The position numbers were made by a program, and so were the translations under genes. A stretch of DNA of 13,259 nucleotides from an uncultured Oscillospiraceae bacterium (GTDB lineage: Bacteria > Bacillota > Clostridia > Oscillospirales > Oscillospiraceae), in assembly GCA_910588045.1 (NCBI GenBank), contig CAJUPS010000088.1, positions 1-13,259 on the forward strand, written 5' to 3'. The notes beneath the pieces were generated by a model, which saw only the letters and a list, made by a program, of their open reading frames with translations, did not search any database and was not told the origin of the DNA. Shown piece after piece: positions 6,784 to 13,259 of this stretch. Numbering within the stretch: position 1 is the stretch's first letter; each line of letters starts with the position of its first letter.

Positions 6784-8382
6784 CTATATGCAGGCCTTTG
6801 CGGCGCGGATAAACTCCCGGAACAGGGGGTGGGCCCGGTTGGGACGGCTCTTGAGCTCCGGGTGGAACTGGACGCCTACGAACCAGGGGTGGTCCGCCAG
6901 CTCCACGATCTCCACCAGCCTCCCGTCGGGGGACAGGCCGGAGAGGCGCAGACCGGCGTCCGTCAGGACCTGCCGGTAGTCGTTGTTGAACTCGTAGCGG
7001 TGGCGGTGGCGCTCGGCGATCTCCTCCCGGCCGTAGGCCGACAGGGCGCGGCTGTCCGGCGAGAGCCGACAGGGGTAGCTCCCCAGGCGCATGGTGCCGC
7101 CCTTGTCCGTCACGTCCGCCTGGTCCGGCATCAGGTCGATGACGGGATGCCTCGTGTGGGGGTCCAGCTCGCTGGAGTGGGCCCCGGGCAGGCCCGCGGC
7201 GTGGCGGGCAAACTCCACCACCGCCATCTGCATCCCCAGGCAGATACCCAGGAAGGGGACCTTGTTCTCCCGGGCGCAGCGGATGGCGGAGATCTTCCCC
7301 TCCACGCCCCGGCTGCCGAAGCCGCCGGGGACGAGGATGCCGTCACAGCCCGCCAGAAGGGAGGCGGCGTTTTCGTCCGTCACCGTCTCGCTGTCGAGCC
7401 AGCGGATGTCCACCTTTACGCCGTTTTCAATGCCGCCGTGGGTCAGGGCCTCCACTACGGAGAGGTAGGCGTCGTGAAGGGCCACGTACTTGCCCACCAG
7501 GGCGATGGTCACCGCTCCGGCGGGGTGCTTGGCCCGGTGGACCATGGTGGCCCACTCGGTGAGGTCCGGCATGTGGCAGATCAGCCCCAGCCGCCTGACC
7601 ACCACGTCCGCCAGACCCTCCCGCTCCAGCATCAGAGGGACCTCATAGAGCAGCTCCGCCGTCAGGTTGGGGATGGCGTTTTCCACAGGGATATTGCAGA
7701 AGAGGGAGATCTTCTCCAGGATCTCCCGGGGCACGGGGCGGTCACACCGGCACATGATGACGTCCGGCTGGATGCCCAGTCTCAGAAGCTCCTTGGCGGA
7801 GTGCTGGGTGGGCTTGCTCTTCAGCTCCCCGGTGCCGGGGATGGAGACGATGAGGGAGACGTGGATGAACATCACGTTGTGCCGCCCCCGCTCCGCGGCC
7901 ACCTGGCGGATGGACTCCAGGAAGGGCTGGGACTCGATGTCGCCCACCGTGCCGCCGATCTCCACGATGGCCACGTCGGTGTCCGGGGTGTCCAGCTGGT
8001 AGATGCGGCGCTTGATTTCCCCGGTAATATGGGGGATGATCTGCACCGTGCCCCCCAGGTAGTCCCCCCGGCGCTCCCGGTTGAGCACGTCCCAATACAC
8101 CTTGCCGGAGGACACGGAGGAGTTCACGTCCAGGTTCTCGTCGATGAAGCGCTCATAGTGGCCCAGGTCCAGGTCCGTCTCCGCGCCGTCGTCGGTGACG
8201 AAGACCTCCCCGTGCTGGTAGGGATTCATGGTGCCGGGGTCCACATTGAGATAGGGGTCCAGCTTCTGAACCTTCACCCGCAGCCCCCGCTGCTTGAGCA
8301 GACGGCCCAGGGATGCGGCGGTGATCCCCTTGCCCAGACCGGACACGACGCCGCCGGTGACAAAGATATATTTGACGGACAC
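6784..8382 (-). CDS. pyrG: CTP synthase (glutamine-hydrolysing)
   Basis: This 532-residue protein is full length for the family. It makes CTP from UTP, ATP and glutamine, the last step of pyrimidine nucleotide synthesis, in the cytoplasm. The N-terminal synthase domain (about 1-270) shows KYIFVTGGVVSGLGKGI, the LDPYLNVDPGTMNP motif and SIPGTGELKSKPTQHS. The C-terminal class I glutaminase domain (about 290-530) has PGGFGSRG, the nucleophile Cys381 in GICLGMQ, and the His507/Glu509 pair in VQFHPE. The start codon is GTG at 8380-8382, set by AGGAGGG at plus 8389-8395. It has its own sigma-A promoter and a short leader hairpin, and is divergent from the VanW gene. No GGGC-type start or attenuator like that of the Bacillus pyrG leader is visible. 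No clean terminator follows the stop. Confidence 0.98.
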   Translation of the reverse strand: MSVKYIFVTGGVVSGLGKGITAASLGRLLKQRGLRVKVQKLDPYLNVDPGTMNPYQHGEVFVTDDGAETDLDLGHYERFIDENLDVNSSVSSGKVYWDVLNRERRGDYLGGTVQIIPHITGEIKRRIYQLDTPDTDVAIVEIGGTVGDIESQPFLESIRQVAAERGRHNVMFIHVSLIVSIPGTGELKSKPTQHSAKELLRLGIQPDVIMCRCDRPVPREILEKISLFCNIPVENAIPNLTAELLYEVPLMLEREGLADVVVRRLGLICHMPDLTEWATMVHRAKHPAGAVTIALVGKYVALHDAYLSVVEALTHGGIENGVKVDIRWLDSETVTDENAASLLAGCDGILVPGGFGSRGVEGKISAIRCARENKVPFLGICLGMQMAVVEFARHAAGLPGAHSSELDPHTRHPVIDLMPDQADVTDKGGTMRLGSYPCRLSPDSRALSAYGREEIAERHRHRYEFNNDYRQVLTDAGLRLSGLSPDGRLVEIVELADHPWFVGVQFHPELKSRPNRAHPLFREFIRAAKACI

Positions 8383-8397
8383 GACAATCCCTCCTCT

Positions 8398-8425
8398 GCC
8401 TCGCGCTTATTCTGTCCGGCGAGGC
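8398..8425 (-). other. Leader hairpin next to the pyrG ribosome binding site
   Basis: GCCTCGC / GCGAGGC form a 7-bp stem with a 14-base loop in the pyrG leader, ending three bases before AGGAGGG. There is no T-run, so it is not an attenuator. It may affect translation or mRNA stability. Confidence 0.4.
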
Positions 8426-8441
8426 AATAAATTAAGACTTT

Positions 8442-8470
8442 ATGTTAGACCTATCCCCGGGAAATGTCAA
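8442..8470 (-). promoter_or_regulatory. Sigma-A promoter of pyrG
   Basis: On the minus strand a consensus TTGACA (plus 8465-8470) and TAACAT (plus 8442-8447) have a 17-base spacer. The transcript would start near 8435 and read a leader of about 55 bases. Confidence 0.85.
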
Positions 8471-8518
8471 GGAGGCCCCGGAAAAATCTTCAAAAGGGCA
8501 AAAAATTTTCCGCCCACT

Positions 8519-8535
8519 TGTTACAAAATTGTAAA
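8519..8535 (+). promoter_or_regulatory. WalR-like box upstream of the VanW gene
   Basis: TGTTAC-AAAAT-TGTAAA fits the WalR consensus TGTWAH-N5-TGTWAH at every position. It ends 21 bases before the probable -10 of the VanW promoter, where no good -35 is present, as expected for an activator site. Confidence 0.55.
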
Positions 8536-8553
8536 TCTTTTTTCTTTATTTTG

Positions 8554-8562
8554 TGGTACACT
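8554..8562 (+). promoter_or_regulatory. Probable extended -10 of the VanW gene
   Basis: TGG-TACACT is a TGn extended -10 element. The hexamer 17 bases upstream (AATCTT) is poor, so the promoter probably depends on the extended -10 and on a factor bound at 8519-8535. The leader to the ATG is about 50 bases. Confidence 0.5.
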
Positions 8563-8618
8563 GGATTATGTGATTTTATGCAGATGCTTCCCCCGGCGCG
8601 GGGAAGGAGGAGGTTGCC

Positions 8619-10343
8619 ATGGCTGGAAAGCGGGTTGCCCCGGAGGTGCAGACCAGAAGAAGGAGCTCCGGGGCGGTATGGGTCGCCCTGGGAATTGTTG
8701 CGGCGCTGATCGTCGTCGGCGTCGCCGGTTTCTGTGTGTATACGGACCGCTATGAGAAGGTGTTCCCCGGCGTGACGCTGGGGGAGCAGGATCTGTCGGG
8801 GCTCTCCGAGGGGGAGCTGCGGCAGACGGTATCGGCGGACGCGCTGCTGGCGGGGCAGGTCACCGTCTCCGCCGGGGACGAGACCCTGGGCCGGTTCACT
8901 CAGCGGGAGCTGGGGGCCTATGTGGACGAGGAGGCCCTGGCCGACGCGGCCTGGAGCGTGGGCCGGGAGGAGGGCGCCGCGGGCTGGCTGAAAAATGGCT
9001 GGACCATGTTCTGCGGCCTGGTGGGCGTGGACGTCCCCATGGACCTGACCGTCTTTTACGATGACGATATGCTCCGCGCCAAGGCGGAGGCCCTCGCCGC
9101 GTCCTTTGACCAGGACCAGGTGGACGGCAGCTATGCGCTCACCGCCGACGGCATCTATGCCACCAAGCCCGCCGATGGGCGCGCGCTGGACCAGCCGGGG
9201 CTGATCCGGGCCCTGACGGACCTCAACGGCGCGGCGGGCACCGTGGAGGCCCCCTTCGAGTCCGTCCCGGGGCAGGACCTGGATTTTGAGGCCATCGCCC
9301 GGGAGCTGAACGCCGAGCCCAGTCCCGCCCGGTACGACATCCCCACCGGCAAGGTGGTGGACGGCACCATCGGCGTGGACCTGGACCCCCAGGCGGCCCA
9401 GTTCGCCCTGGATGCGGCGGCCCCCGGCGAAACCATCCGGCTGCCCGCCGACGTGACCTATCCCACCATGACTGCGGCGGAGCTGGAGGCGGTCCTGTTC
9501 CGGGATGAGCTGGGCACAGCCACCACCAAGGTGGGGGGCACCAGCGTGCGGCGCAACAACGTCCGGCTGGCGGGGGAGTGCTGCAACGGCGTGATCCTTA
9601 ACGACGGGGACATATTTGACTACAACGCCGTGGTGGGCAAGCGGACCACCGCACGGGGCTTCGGCGCGGCCCCGGCCTACGTCAACGGCGAGACCGTGGA
9701 GACCGTGGGCGGCGGCATCTGCCAGGTGTCCAGCACCATCTATTATGCCACGCTTCTGTCCAACCTGGAGATCGTGGAGCGCTACGCCCACCGCTATGCG
9801 CCCAGCTACATCACCTGGGGCATGGACGCCACCGTCAGCTGGGGCGGCCCCGAGTTCCGGTTCAGGAACGACACGGGATACCCCATCCGCCTGGATGTCA
9901 AGTACGAGAACAACCGGATCACGGTGACCGTCATGGGCACCAAGACCGACGACACATATGTCAAGATGACCAACAAGGTCCTCAGCGATACCCCCTATGA
10001 GACGGAGTACGTGGAGACGGACGAGCTGGACTGGGGCACCCAGCAGCAGAAGCAGAGCCCCTATACCGGTCACCAGGTGGTGTCCTACCGCAACGTCTAC
10101 AGCGGCGACGGCAAGCTGATCTCCAGCGCCAAGGAGGCCAACAGCAACTATAAGAGCCGCAACGAGATCATCATGGTGGGCACCAACGGCAAGCCCGCCT
10201 CCGGGGGGACCACCATCCCCGACTTCGGCGGCACTGGCGGGGACGGCCCCACGCTCCCCTCGGATCTGCCCCCGGACATCCCCTCCGACGAACCGCAGCT
10301 GCCCCCGGACGACGGCTCGCCCGGGTTGTCGATCTTCGGATGA
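8619..10343 (+). CDS. VanW-family membrane-anchored cell-wall protein
   Basis: This 574-residue protein has a short basic cytoplasmic tail, one TM segment (about 18-41) and a large extracellular part. Residues 45-290 look like the peptidoglycan-binding-4 type repeats that often precede VanW (FPGVTLGEQDLSGLS and a second copy near 160-280). The VanW domain follows (about 300-440), with NDGDIFDYNAVVGKRT and GGGICQVSSTIY (364-375). A G5-like region covers about 446-525, and the tail (526-574) is rich in Gly, Pro and Asp. VanW proteins occur beside some vancomycin-resistance genes but are common in Clostridia, and their exact activity is unsettled; this copy has no van genes near it. The start is set by AAGGAGGAGG at 8604-8613. 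The gene stands alone between divergent pyrG and a terminator cluster. A WalR-like box suggests wall-linked control. Confidence 0.92.
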   Translation: MAGKRVAPEVQTRRRSSGAVWVALGIVAALIVVGVAGFCVYTDRYEKVFPGVTLGEQDLSGLSEGELRQTVSADALLAGQVTVSAGDETLGRFTQRELGAYVDEEALADAAWSVGREEGAAGWLKNGWTMFCGLVGVDVPMDLTVFYDDDMLRAKAEALAASFDQDQVDGSYALTADGIYATKPADGRALDQPGLIRALTDLNGAAGTVEAPFESVPGQDLDFEAIARELNAEPSPARYDIPTGKVVDGTIGVDLDPQAAQFALDAAAPGETIRLPADVTYPTMTAAELEAVLFRDELGTATTKVGGTSVRRNNVRLAGECCNGVILNDGDIFDYNAVVGKRTTARGFGAAPAYVNGETVETVGGGICQVSSTIYYATLLSNLEIVERYAHRYAPSYITWGMDATVSWGGPEFRFRNDTGYPIRLDVKYENNRITVTVMGTKTDDTYVKMTNKVLSDTPYETEYVETDELDWGTQQQKQSPYTGHQVVSYRNVYSGDGKLISSAKEANSNYKSRNEIIMVGTNGKPASGGTTIPDFGGTGGDGPTLPSDLPPDIPSDEPQLPPDDGSPGLSIFG

Positions 10344-10429
10344 TACTTTTTCTTGAAAGAAAAAGTACCAAAAAGAACTTTAACACGGGACTAAAGCCAT
10401 TTCTGTTCCAAAATCTCCGCCCGGTAACG
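10343..10429 (+). repeat. 87-nt dispersed repeat, copy 2
   Basis: This is the second copy of the element at 4424-4510, in the same orientation relative to the gene before it. Its palindrome is TACTTTTTCTT-GA-AAGAAAAAGTA (10344-10367). One stem pair changes from C:G in copy 1 to A:T here on both arms. Most other differences fall in the middle (10393-10417). It begins at the last base of the VanW stop codon. Confidence 0.85.
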
Positions 10430-10456
10430 ATACCTCGCCTTTCATCGGAGATTTTT
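10410..10456 (+). terminator. Possible terminator formed by the repeat end and flanking DNA
   Basis: AAAATCTCCG (10410-10419, inside the repeat) pairs perfectly with CGGAGATTTT (10446-10455, outside it) across a 26-base loop, with one further T after. Copy 1 has no such partner. The long loop makes its strength uncertain. Confidence 0.4.
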
Positions 10457-10461
10457 ACCGC

Positions 10462-10500
10462 TTTTCCCCGCGCCCCGGCGGCGCGGGGAAAAATTTTTTT
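10462..10500 (+). terminator. Strong intrinsic terminator after the VanW gene
   Basis: The core stem is CCCCGCGCC (10466-10474), loop CCGGC, GGCGCGGGG (10480-10488), extended by TTTT/AAAA flanks and followed by seven T's (10494-10500). It insulates the sigma-factor operon from the VanW gene. Confidence 0.9.
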
Positions 10501-10508
10501 GATTTCCC

Positions 10509-10535
10509 GTCAACACTTCGCCGCTCTCATCCGTT
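10509..10535 (+). promoter_or_regulatory. Candidate ECF-type promoter of the sigma operon
   Basis: GTCAAC, 17 bases, then CGTT resembles the AAC / CGT pattern of ECF sigma promoters and could mean self-control by the sigma factor. No good sigma-A pair is visible in the 70 bases between the terminator and the ATG. This is weak evidence from a short motif. Confidence 0.25.
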
Positions 10536-10570
10536 CTATCATTGAACACGCAAGAGAGGAGCCCACAGCA

Positions 10571-11035
10571 ATGGAACTTGAGGAGCTATACGGCGCCTTC
10601 CGGAAGGATCTGCTGGCCTACTGCACCGCGATGACGAAAAGCCGGTCCGCAGCTGAGGACCTGGTTCAGGAGACCTACCTGCGGTCCTTCACCCACTGGG
10701 AGGACCTGGAGGACCTGTCCGGAGGGCAGTGCCGGGCCTGGCTGTACAAGACCGCCCGGAACCTGTTCATCGACCAGGCCCGGCGGCAGTCCCACGAGAC
10801 GCCCATGGAGGAGGAATACTTCCCCCTGGCCGCCTTCGAGGAGGACCTCAGCCAGGCCGCCGTGGCCCAGCTCATCGCCCGCCTTCCGGCGGGGGAGAAG
10901 ACGCTCTTCACCATGCGGTACTTCGAGGGGTACAATTCCAAGGAGCTGGGGGACCTGTTCGCTCTCCCCGCCGCCACCGTCCGTTCCCGGCTGGCCTCCG
11001 CCAAGCGGCGGCTGCGGGAGTGGCTTGAGGATTAG
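10571..11035 (+). CDS. ECF-like RNA polymerase sigma factor
   Basis: This 154-residue protein has only sigma regions 2 and 4, as in the extracytoplasmic-function group. Region 2 is at about 5-73 (AEDLVQETYLRSFTHWEDL; CRAWLYKTARNLFIDQARR). Region 4 is at about 96-150 (LPAGEKTLFTMRYFEGYNSK; ALPAATVRSRLASAKRRL, the helix-turn-helix that reads the -35). The open frame extends back to 10340, but that part would cross the repeat and the terminator. The ATG at 10571, with GAGAGGAG ten bases upstream, gives a normal N-terminus. No anti-sigma factor with a zinc-finger or TM segment follows. Instead a 51-residue basic protein and a 402-residue protein of unknown fold complete the operon, which makes the mode of control unusual or located elsewhere. 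Confidence 0.92.
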   Translation: MELEELYGAFRKDLLAYCTAMTKSRSAAEDLVQETYLRSFTHWEDLEDLSGGQCRAWLYKTARNLFIDQARRQSHETPMEEEYFPLAAFEEDLSQAAVAQLIARLPAGEKTLFTMRYFEGYNSKELGDLFALPAATVRSRLASAKRRLREWLED

Positions 11036-11051
11036 AAAGGATGAATGCGAT

Positions 11052-11207
11052 ATGAAGAAGACGAAGAAGACCCCGCTGTGGTACAACCCCGTGGAGAAGA
11101 GCGGGCGGCGCTGCCGCATGGAGAACGGTCTGGTCCGCATGGGTGCGGACCGGGAGGCGCGGTCCCTGCTGGAGTCCTACTGCCGGATGTACCGGGAGAA
11201 GCTGTAA
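11052..11207 (+). CDS. Small basic protein of unknown function, 51 residues
   Basis: This short gene starts 16 bases after the sigma factor stop, with AGAAAGGA at 11034-11041 as a ribosome binding site. The protein (MKKTKKTPLWYNP...) is rich in Lys and Arg, with two cysteines (residues 21 and 44), no TM segment and no motif that I recognise. Its C-terminal half (about 30-51) could form one helix. A TTG at 11025 would add nine residues, but it overlaps the sigma gene and lacks a better ribosome site. Position in the operon suggests a partner of the sigma factor or of the 402-residue protein; this is inference only. Confidence 0.7.
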   Translation: MKKTKKTPLWYNPVEKSGRRCRMENGLVRMGADREARSLLESYCRMYREKL

Positions 11208-11244
11208 ACCAAAACGATACAAATCAATTTAGGAGGAACATATC

Positions 11245-12453
11245 ATGGAGAACAAGAAAAATCTGAAGGTCAACTGCGCCGCCTGCGACGTGCGGGGCAT
11301 CACCGAGGAGCTGCTGAGCGCCTATGAGTCGGTGAAGATCAACGCCGCCACCATCATCACCAGTCCCGCCGCCCAAACCCTGCTGGGCCGGGCCGGAGCC
11401 AAGCTCAACTGCGCCAACACCATCGCCCTGGAGGAGAACGTCCGCTTCTCCACCGTCAACGGCCCTCTGTCCATTACCGCAGAGCAGGCCGTACCGGAGG
11501 AAAAGGTGTTTTGGGTCGTCAACGGCCGCGTGGACATCGAGAGCGGCTGCGAGGAGACGCTGAAAAGCTGCGCCGGGATGGTCGTCAACGGTCCCGTCAT
11601 CTGCCCGACCAGCGTTGCGGGCCTGCTGGGGGGCTTCTCCATCAACGGTCCCATCCAGACTTACCCCGATGGCGCAATCCTTCTGAAAAAGTACGCCGTG
11701 CTGGACCGCGTCTTCCACCTCCGCGCCAAGCAGGACGCCCTCTACTACGCCGCCAAAAAGATCGTCGCCCTGTCCCCTGACATCGACTTCGGCAAGCTGG
11801 CGGAGAAGAACGTCCGCTTTGCCACCAGGACGCTGCTGGTATCCGAGTCCCTGGCGGAGGCCGCCGTGCCCCTGTTCGACGAGAAGACGGACATCGTCAT
11901 CCTCCCCGATGGCTGCGCCTACGTGGACGATGACGCGGAGCTGAACGAAGCCCTGTTCAAGCGGTACGGCGGGAAGCTGTACATTGACGGCGACCTGTCC
12001 GTCACCCCCGACAGCGCGTCCGTTCTGGACCAGGTTGCCTACTTGCAGGTCAAGGGCGATCTCATGGTCTGCCGCAGTCTGAAGGACCGGGTGCAGGAGC
12101 TGGACGCGGTCTATGACGAACTCCGCGTGGTGGGCGGCCTGCTGATCCGCAACCGGCCCGCCCTGGAGATCACCGCCGGTCTGCTCGCGGACGCGGAGGA
12201 CGGCGTGAGCATCGCCGACTGCGCCAATGTGACCTTCGCGGAGGACGTGACGCCGGAGCTGCTCAAGGGCCAGCTGATGAGCATCACGGATTCCATCGTA
12301 TTCTGCGCCGGCAAGGAGCAGATGAATATCGTCCAGGCGCTGGCAGAGGACTGTTGCGTTTCCTATCTCGAACCCGGCGAGGAAGATGGGGAAGACTGGG
12401 ACGATGAAGACAAAAACACCGTCAAGATCAACACCGCCTTCCATACCTTTTAA
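11245..12453 (+). CDS. Unknown 402-residue protein with repeated beta-strand motifs (bactofilin-like or solenoid candidate)
   Basis: The gene has a strong TTTAGGAGGA ribosome site and lies 37 bases after the 51-residue gene. No signal peptide or TM segment is visible, so it is probably cytoplasmic. Short related strands recur: STVNGPLSIT (69-78), WVVNGRVDIE (90-99), MVVNGPVICP (112-121), FSINGPIQTY (131-140), and weaker ones at KLYIDGDLSV (244-253), YLQVKGDLMV (266-275) and LRVVGGLLIR (293-302). The spacing of about 20 residues and the hydrophobic-x-G pattern recall bactofilins and other parallel beta-solenoids. A helical insert separates the two sets (about 145-210). Cysteine is frequent for a cytoplasmic protein (for example residues 11, 14, 56, 102, 109, 120, 370, 371). 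The C-terminus has an acidic run (378-389). I do not recognise the family; the fold is inferred from pattern only. Confidence 0.88.
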   Translation: MENKKNLKVNCAACDVRGITEELLSAYESVKINAATIITSPAAQTLLGRAGAKLNCANTIALEENVRFSTVNGPLSITAEQAVPEEKVFWVVNGRVDIESGCEETLKSCAGMVVNGPVICPTSVAGLLGGFSINGPIQTYPDGAILLKKYAVLDRVFHLRAKQDALYYAAKKIVALSPDIDFGKLAEKNVRFATRTLLVSESLAEAAVPLFDEKTDIVILPDGCAYVDDDAELNEALFKRYGGKLYIDGDLSVTPDSASVLDQVAYLQVKGDLMVCRSLKDRVQELDAVYDELRVVGGLLIRNRPALEITAGLLADAEDGVSIADCANVTFAEDVTPELLKGQLMSITDSIVFCAGKEQMNIVQALAEDCCVSYLEPGEEDGEDWDDEDKNTVKINTAFHTF

Positions 12454-12479
12454 TAGATTTCCCCTTCTATCAAATAGGG

Positions 12480-12509
12480 AGGCCCCGGCTGGCAAACCAG
12501 CCGGGGCCT
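12480..12509. terminator. Shared hairpin between convergent genes
   Basis: A perfect 13-bp stem AGGCCCCGGCTGG / CCAGCCGGGGCCT (12480-12492 and 12497-12509) has a CAAA loop and lies between the stops at 12453 and 12523. T's follow on the plus side (TT, then TTT after CGCG). It probably ends both transcripts. Confidence 0.75.
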
Positions 12510-12522
12510 TTCGCGTTTCCTC

Positions 12523-13259
12523 TTATTTCACGGAGAACAGCAGCTCGGTATAGCTGGGGTAGGGCCAGTCGCTATTGGGCGTAATCGCCTCCAGCTCATC
12601 CACCGCCTTCCGGAGTCTGCCCATGATCTCGAAGACGGTATACCGGCAGTAGTGGGCGGCCTCATAGGCGTCCTCCCCGTGGGGCGCGGCCAGGGCGTCC
12701 TCCAGGGCCCGGGTCTGCTTCATCATCTCTCCGGACAGGGCGGAGAGCTTCCGCAGCAGGCTCTCCTCCTCGCCGCAGCAGTCCACTCCCGGCAGCGCGG
12801 CCTTCTTGAACCCGATGGTCCGGGCCACCTCCCCGGAGAACCGGCTGACGGCGGGGAAGATGTTCCGGTTCACCATGTCCACCATGGTCCGGGCCTCGAT
12901 GCCCACCACCTCGCAGTAGTTCTCCAGATGGATCTCGTTCCGGGCCCGCAGCTCCTCCTCGGTGAACACGTGGTGCTTGCTGAAGAGCTGGATGTGCTTG
13001 GGCTGGACGTAGGTCTTCAGGGCGTCGGCGGTGCAGGTGAGGTTGCTGAGGCCCCGCTTCCTGGCCTCCTCCACCCAGGCATCCTCGTAGCCGTTGCCGT
13101 TGAAGATGATCCGCTGGTGCTCCGTAAAGGCCCGCTGGACCAGGTCGTGGAGCGCGGCATTGAAGTCGGAGGCCCCCTCCAGCTCGTCGGCAAACTGGCT
13201 GAGTTCCTCGGCCATGATGGTGTTCAGGGCCACGTTGGGCCCGGTGATGGACTGGCTGG
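12523..13259 (-). CDS. glnN: Glutamine synthetase type III, C-terminal part (5' end outside window)
   Basis: The frame is open to the window edge, reading ...SQSITGPNVALNTIMAEELSQFADEL at its start, so the GTG at 13233 is internal. About 245 residues are visible. The stretches HQRIIFNGNGYEDAWVEEA, RGLSNL, FTEEELRARNEIHLENYC and ARTMVDMVNRNIFPAVSRF are typical of the long C-terminal region of type III (GlnN) enzymes, which are over 650 residues long and absent from the short GlnA class. The enzyme joins ammonia to glutamate using ATP in the cytoplasm. The ATP and metal-site motifs lie outside the window and cannot be checked. The gene converges on the sigma operon and shares its terminator hairpin. 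The glnN symbol rests on this C-terminal pattern. Confidence 0.9.
   Translation of the reverse strand, partial: SQSITGPNVALNTIMAEELSQFADELEGASDFNAALHDLVQRAFTEHQRIIFNGNGYEDAWVEEARKRGLSNLTCTADALKTYVQPKHIQLFSKHHVFTEEELRARNEIHLENYCEVVGIEARTMVDMVNRNIFPAVSRFSGEVARTIGFKKAALPGVDCCGEEESLLRKLSALSGEMMKQTRALEDALAAPHGEDAYEAAHYCRYTVFEIMGRLRKAVDELEAITPNSDWPYPSYTELLFSVK

Noticed and set aside
6829..8430. 533-codon plus-strand frame opposite pyrG
   Set aside because: Shadow of the CTP synthase gene; the translation is dominated by G, V, H, D and Q, typical of antisense GC-rich frames.
8383..8441. Pyrimidine-sensing attenuator or reiterative start in the pyrG leader
   Set aside because: The leader lacks an initial GGGC run, and its one hairpin has no T-run after it.
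8490..10073. 527-codon minus-strand frame opposite the VanW gene
   Set aside because: It is an antisense shadow. It would start inside the VanW coding region and run through the VanW promoter.
8619..10343. VanW gene as evidence of vancomycin resistance
   Set aside because: No vanA/B ligase, vanH, vanX or vanRS homologue is in the window, and VanW-domain proteins are common housekeeping envelope proteins in Clostridia.
10340..10570. N-terminal extension of the sigma factor frame back to 10340
   Set aside because: The extra 77 codons cross the 87-nt repeat and a strong terminator and match no sigma region. The ATG at 10571 has a ribosome site and the normal length.

Overview
The window is high-GC, tightly packed bacterial DNA. 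It most resembles a gut Clostridia genome of the Oscillospiraceae type (Flavonifractor / Oscillibacter / Lawsonibacter-like). The grounds are AGGAGG-type ribosome binding sites, sigma-A promoters, a VanW-family wall protein, a LysM-G5-M23 wall hydrolase, a type III glutamine synthetase, and WalR-like boxes. This assignment is inference from gene content; no rRNA or marker search was possible. No rRNA, tRNA, CRISPR array, IS element or prophage gene was seen.

Region 1 (1-4437, + strand) is a signalling operon. It holds the 3' part of an HD-GYP / PAS-like / GGDEF cyclic-di-GMP enzyme, a stand-alone HPt protein (ATGA overlap), and a membrane-bound hybrid histidine kinase with two receiver domains. 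All phospho-transfer residues are present, so a His-Asp-His-Asp relay ending in c-di-GMP metabolism is plausible. The true receiver of the last step may lie upstream of the window.

Region 2 (4424-6783) starts with an 87-nt repeat element and two hairpins. On the minus strand follow a membrane-anchored LysM-G5-M23 peptidoglycan hydrolase with a strong promoter and a WalR-like box, and an unannotated AT-rich unit. That unit encodes a 38-residue membrane peptide with its own promoter, RBS and hairpin.

Region 3 (6784-10343) is a divergent pair: pyrG (CTP synthase) on the minus strand and a VanW-family wall protein on the plus strand. The VanW gene also has a WalR-like box just upstream. A second copy of the 87-nt repeat follows it, then a strong terminator.

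Region 4 (10571-12453, + strand) is a small operon: an ECF-like sigma factor, a basic 51-residue protein and a 402-residue protein of unknown function. The last has repeated short beta-strand 'VNGxx' motifs suggestive of a bactofilin-like or solenoid fold. Region 5 (12523-end, minus) is the C-terminal part of a type III glutamine synthetase, convergent with region 4 across a shared hairpin.

The most unusual items are the paired 87-nt repeat (73/87 identical, with a compensatory stem change, supplying the stop codon of one gene), the two WalR-like boxes on separate envelope genes, the hidden 38-residue membrane peptide, and the sigma factor / unknown solenoid-like protein operon.
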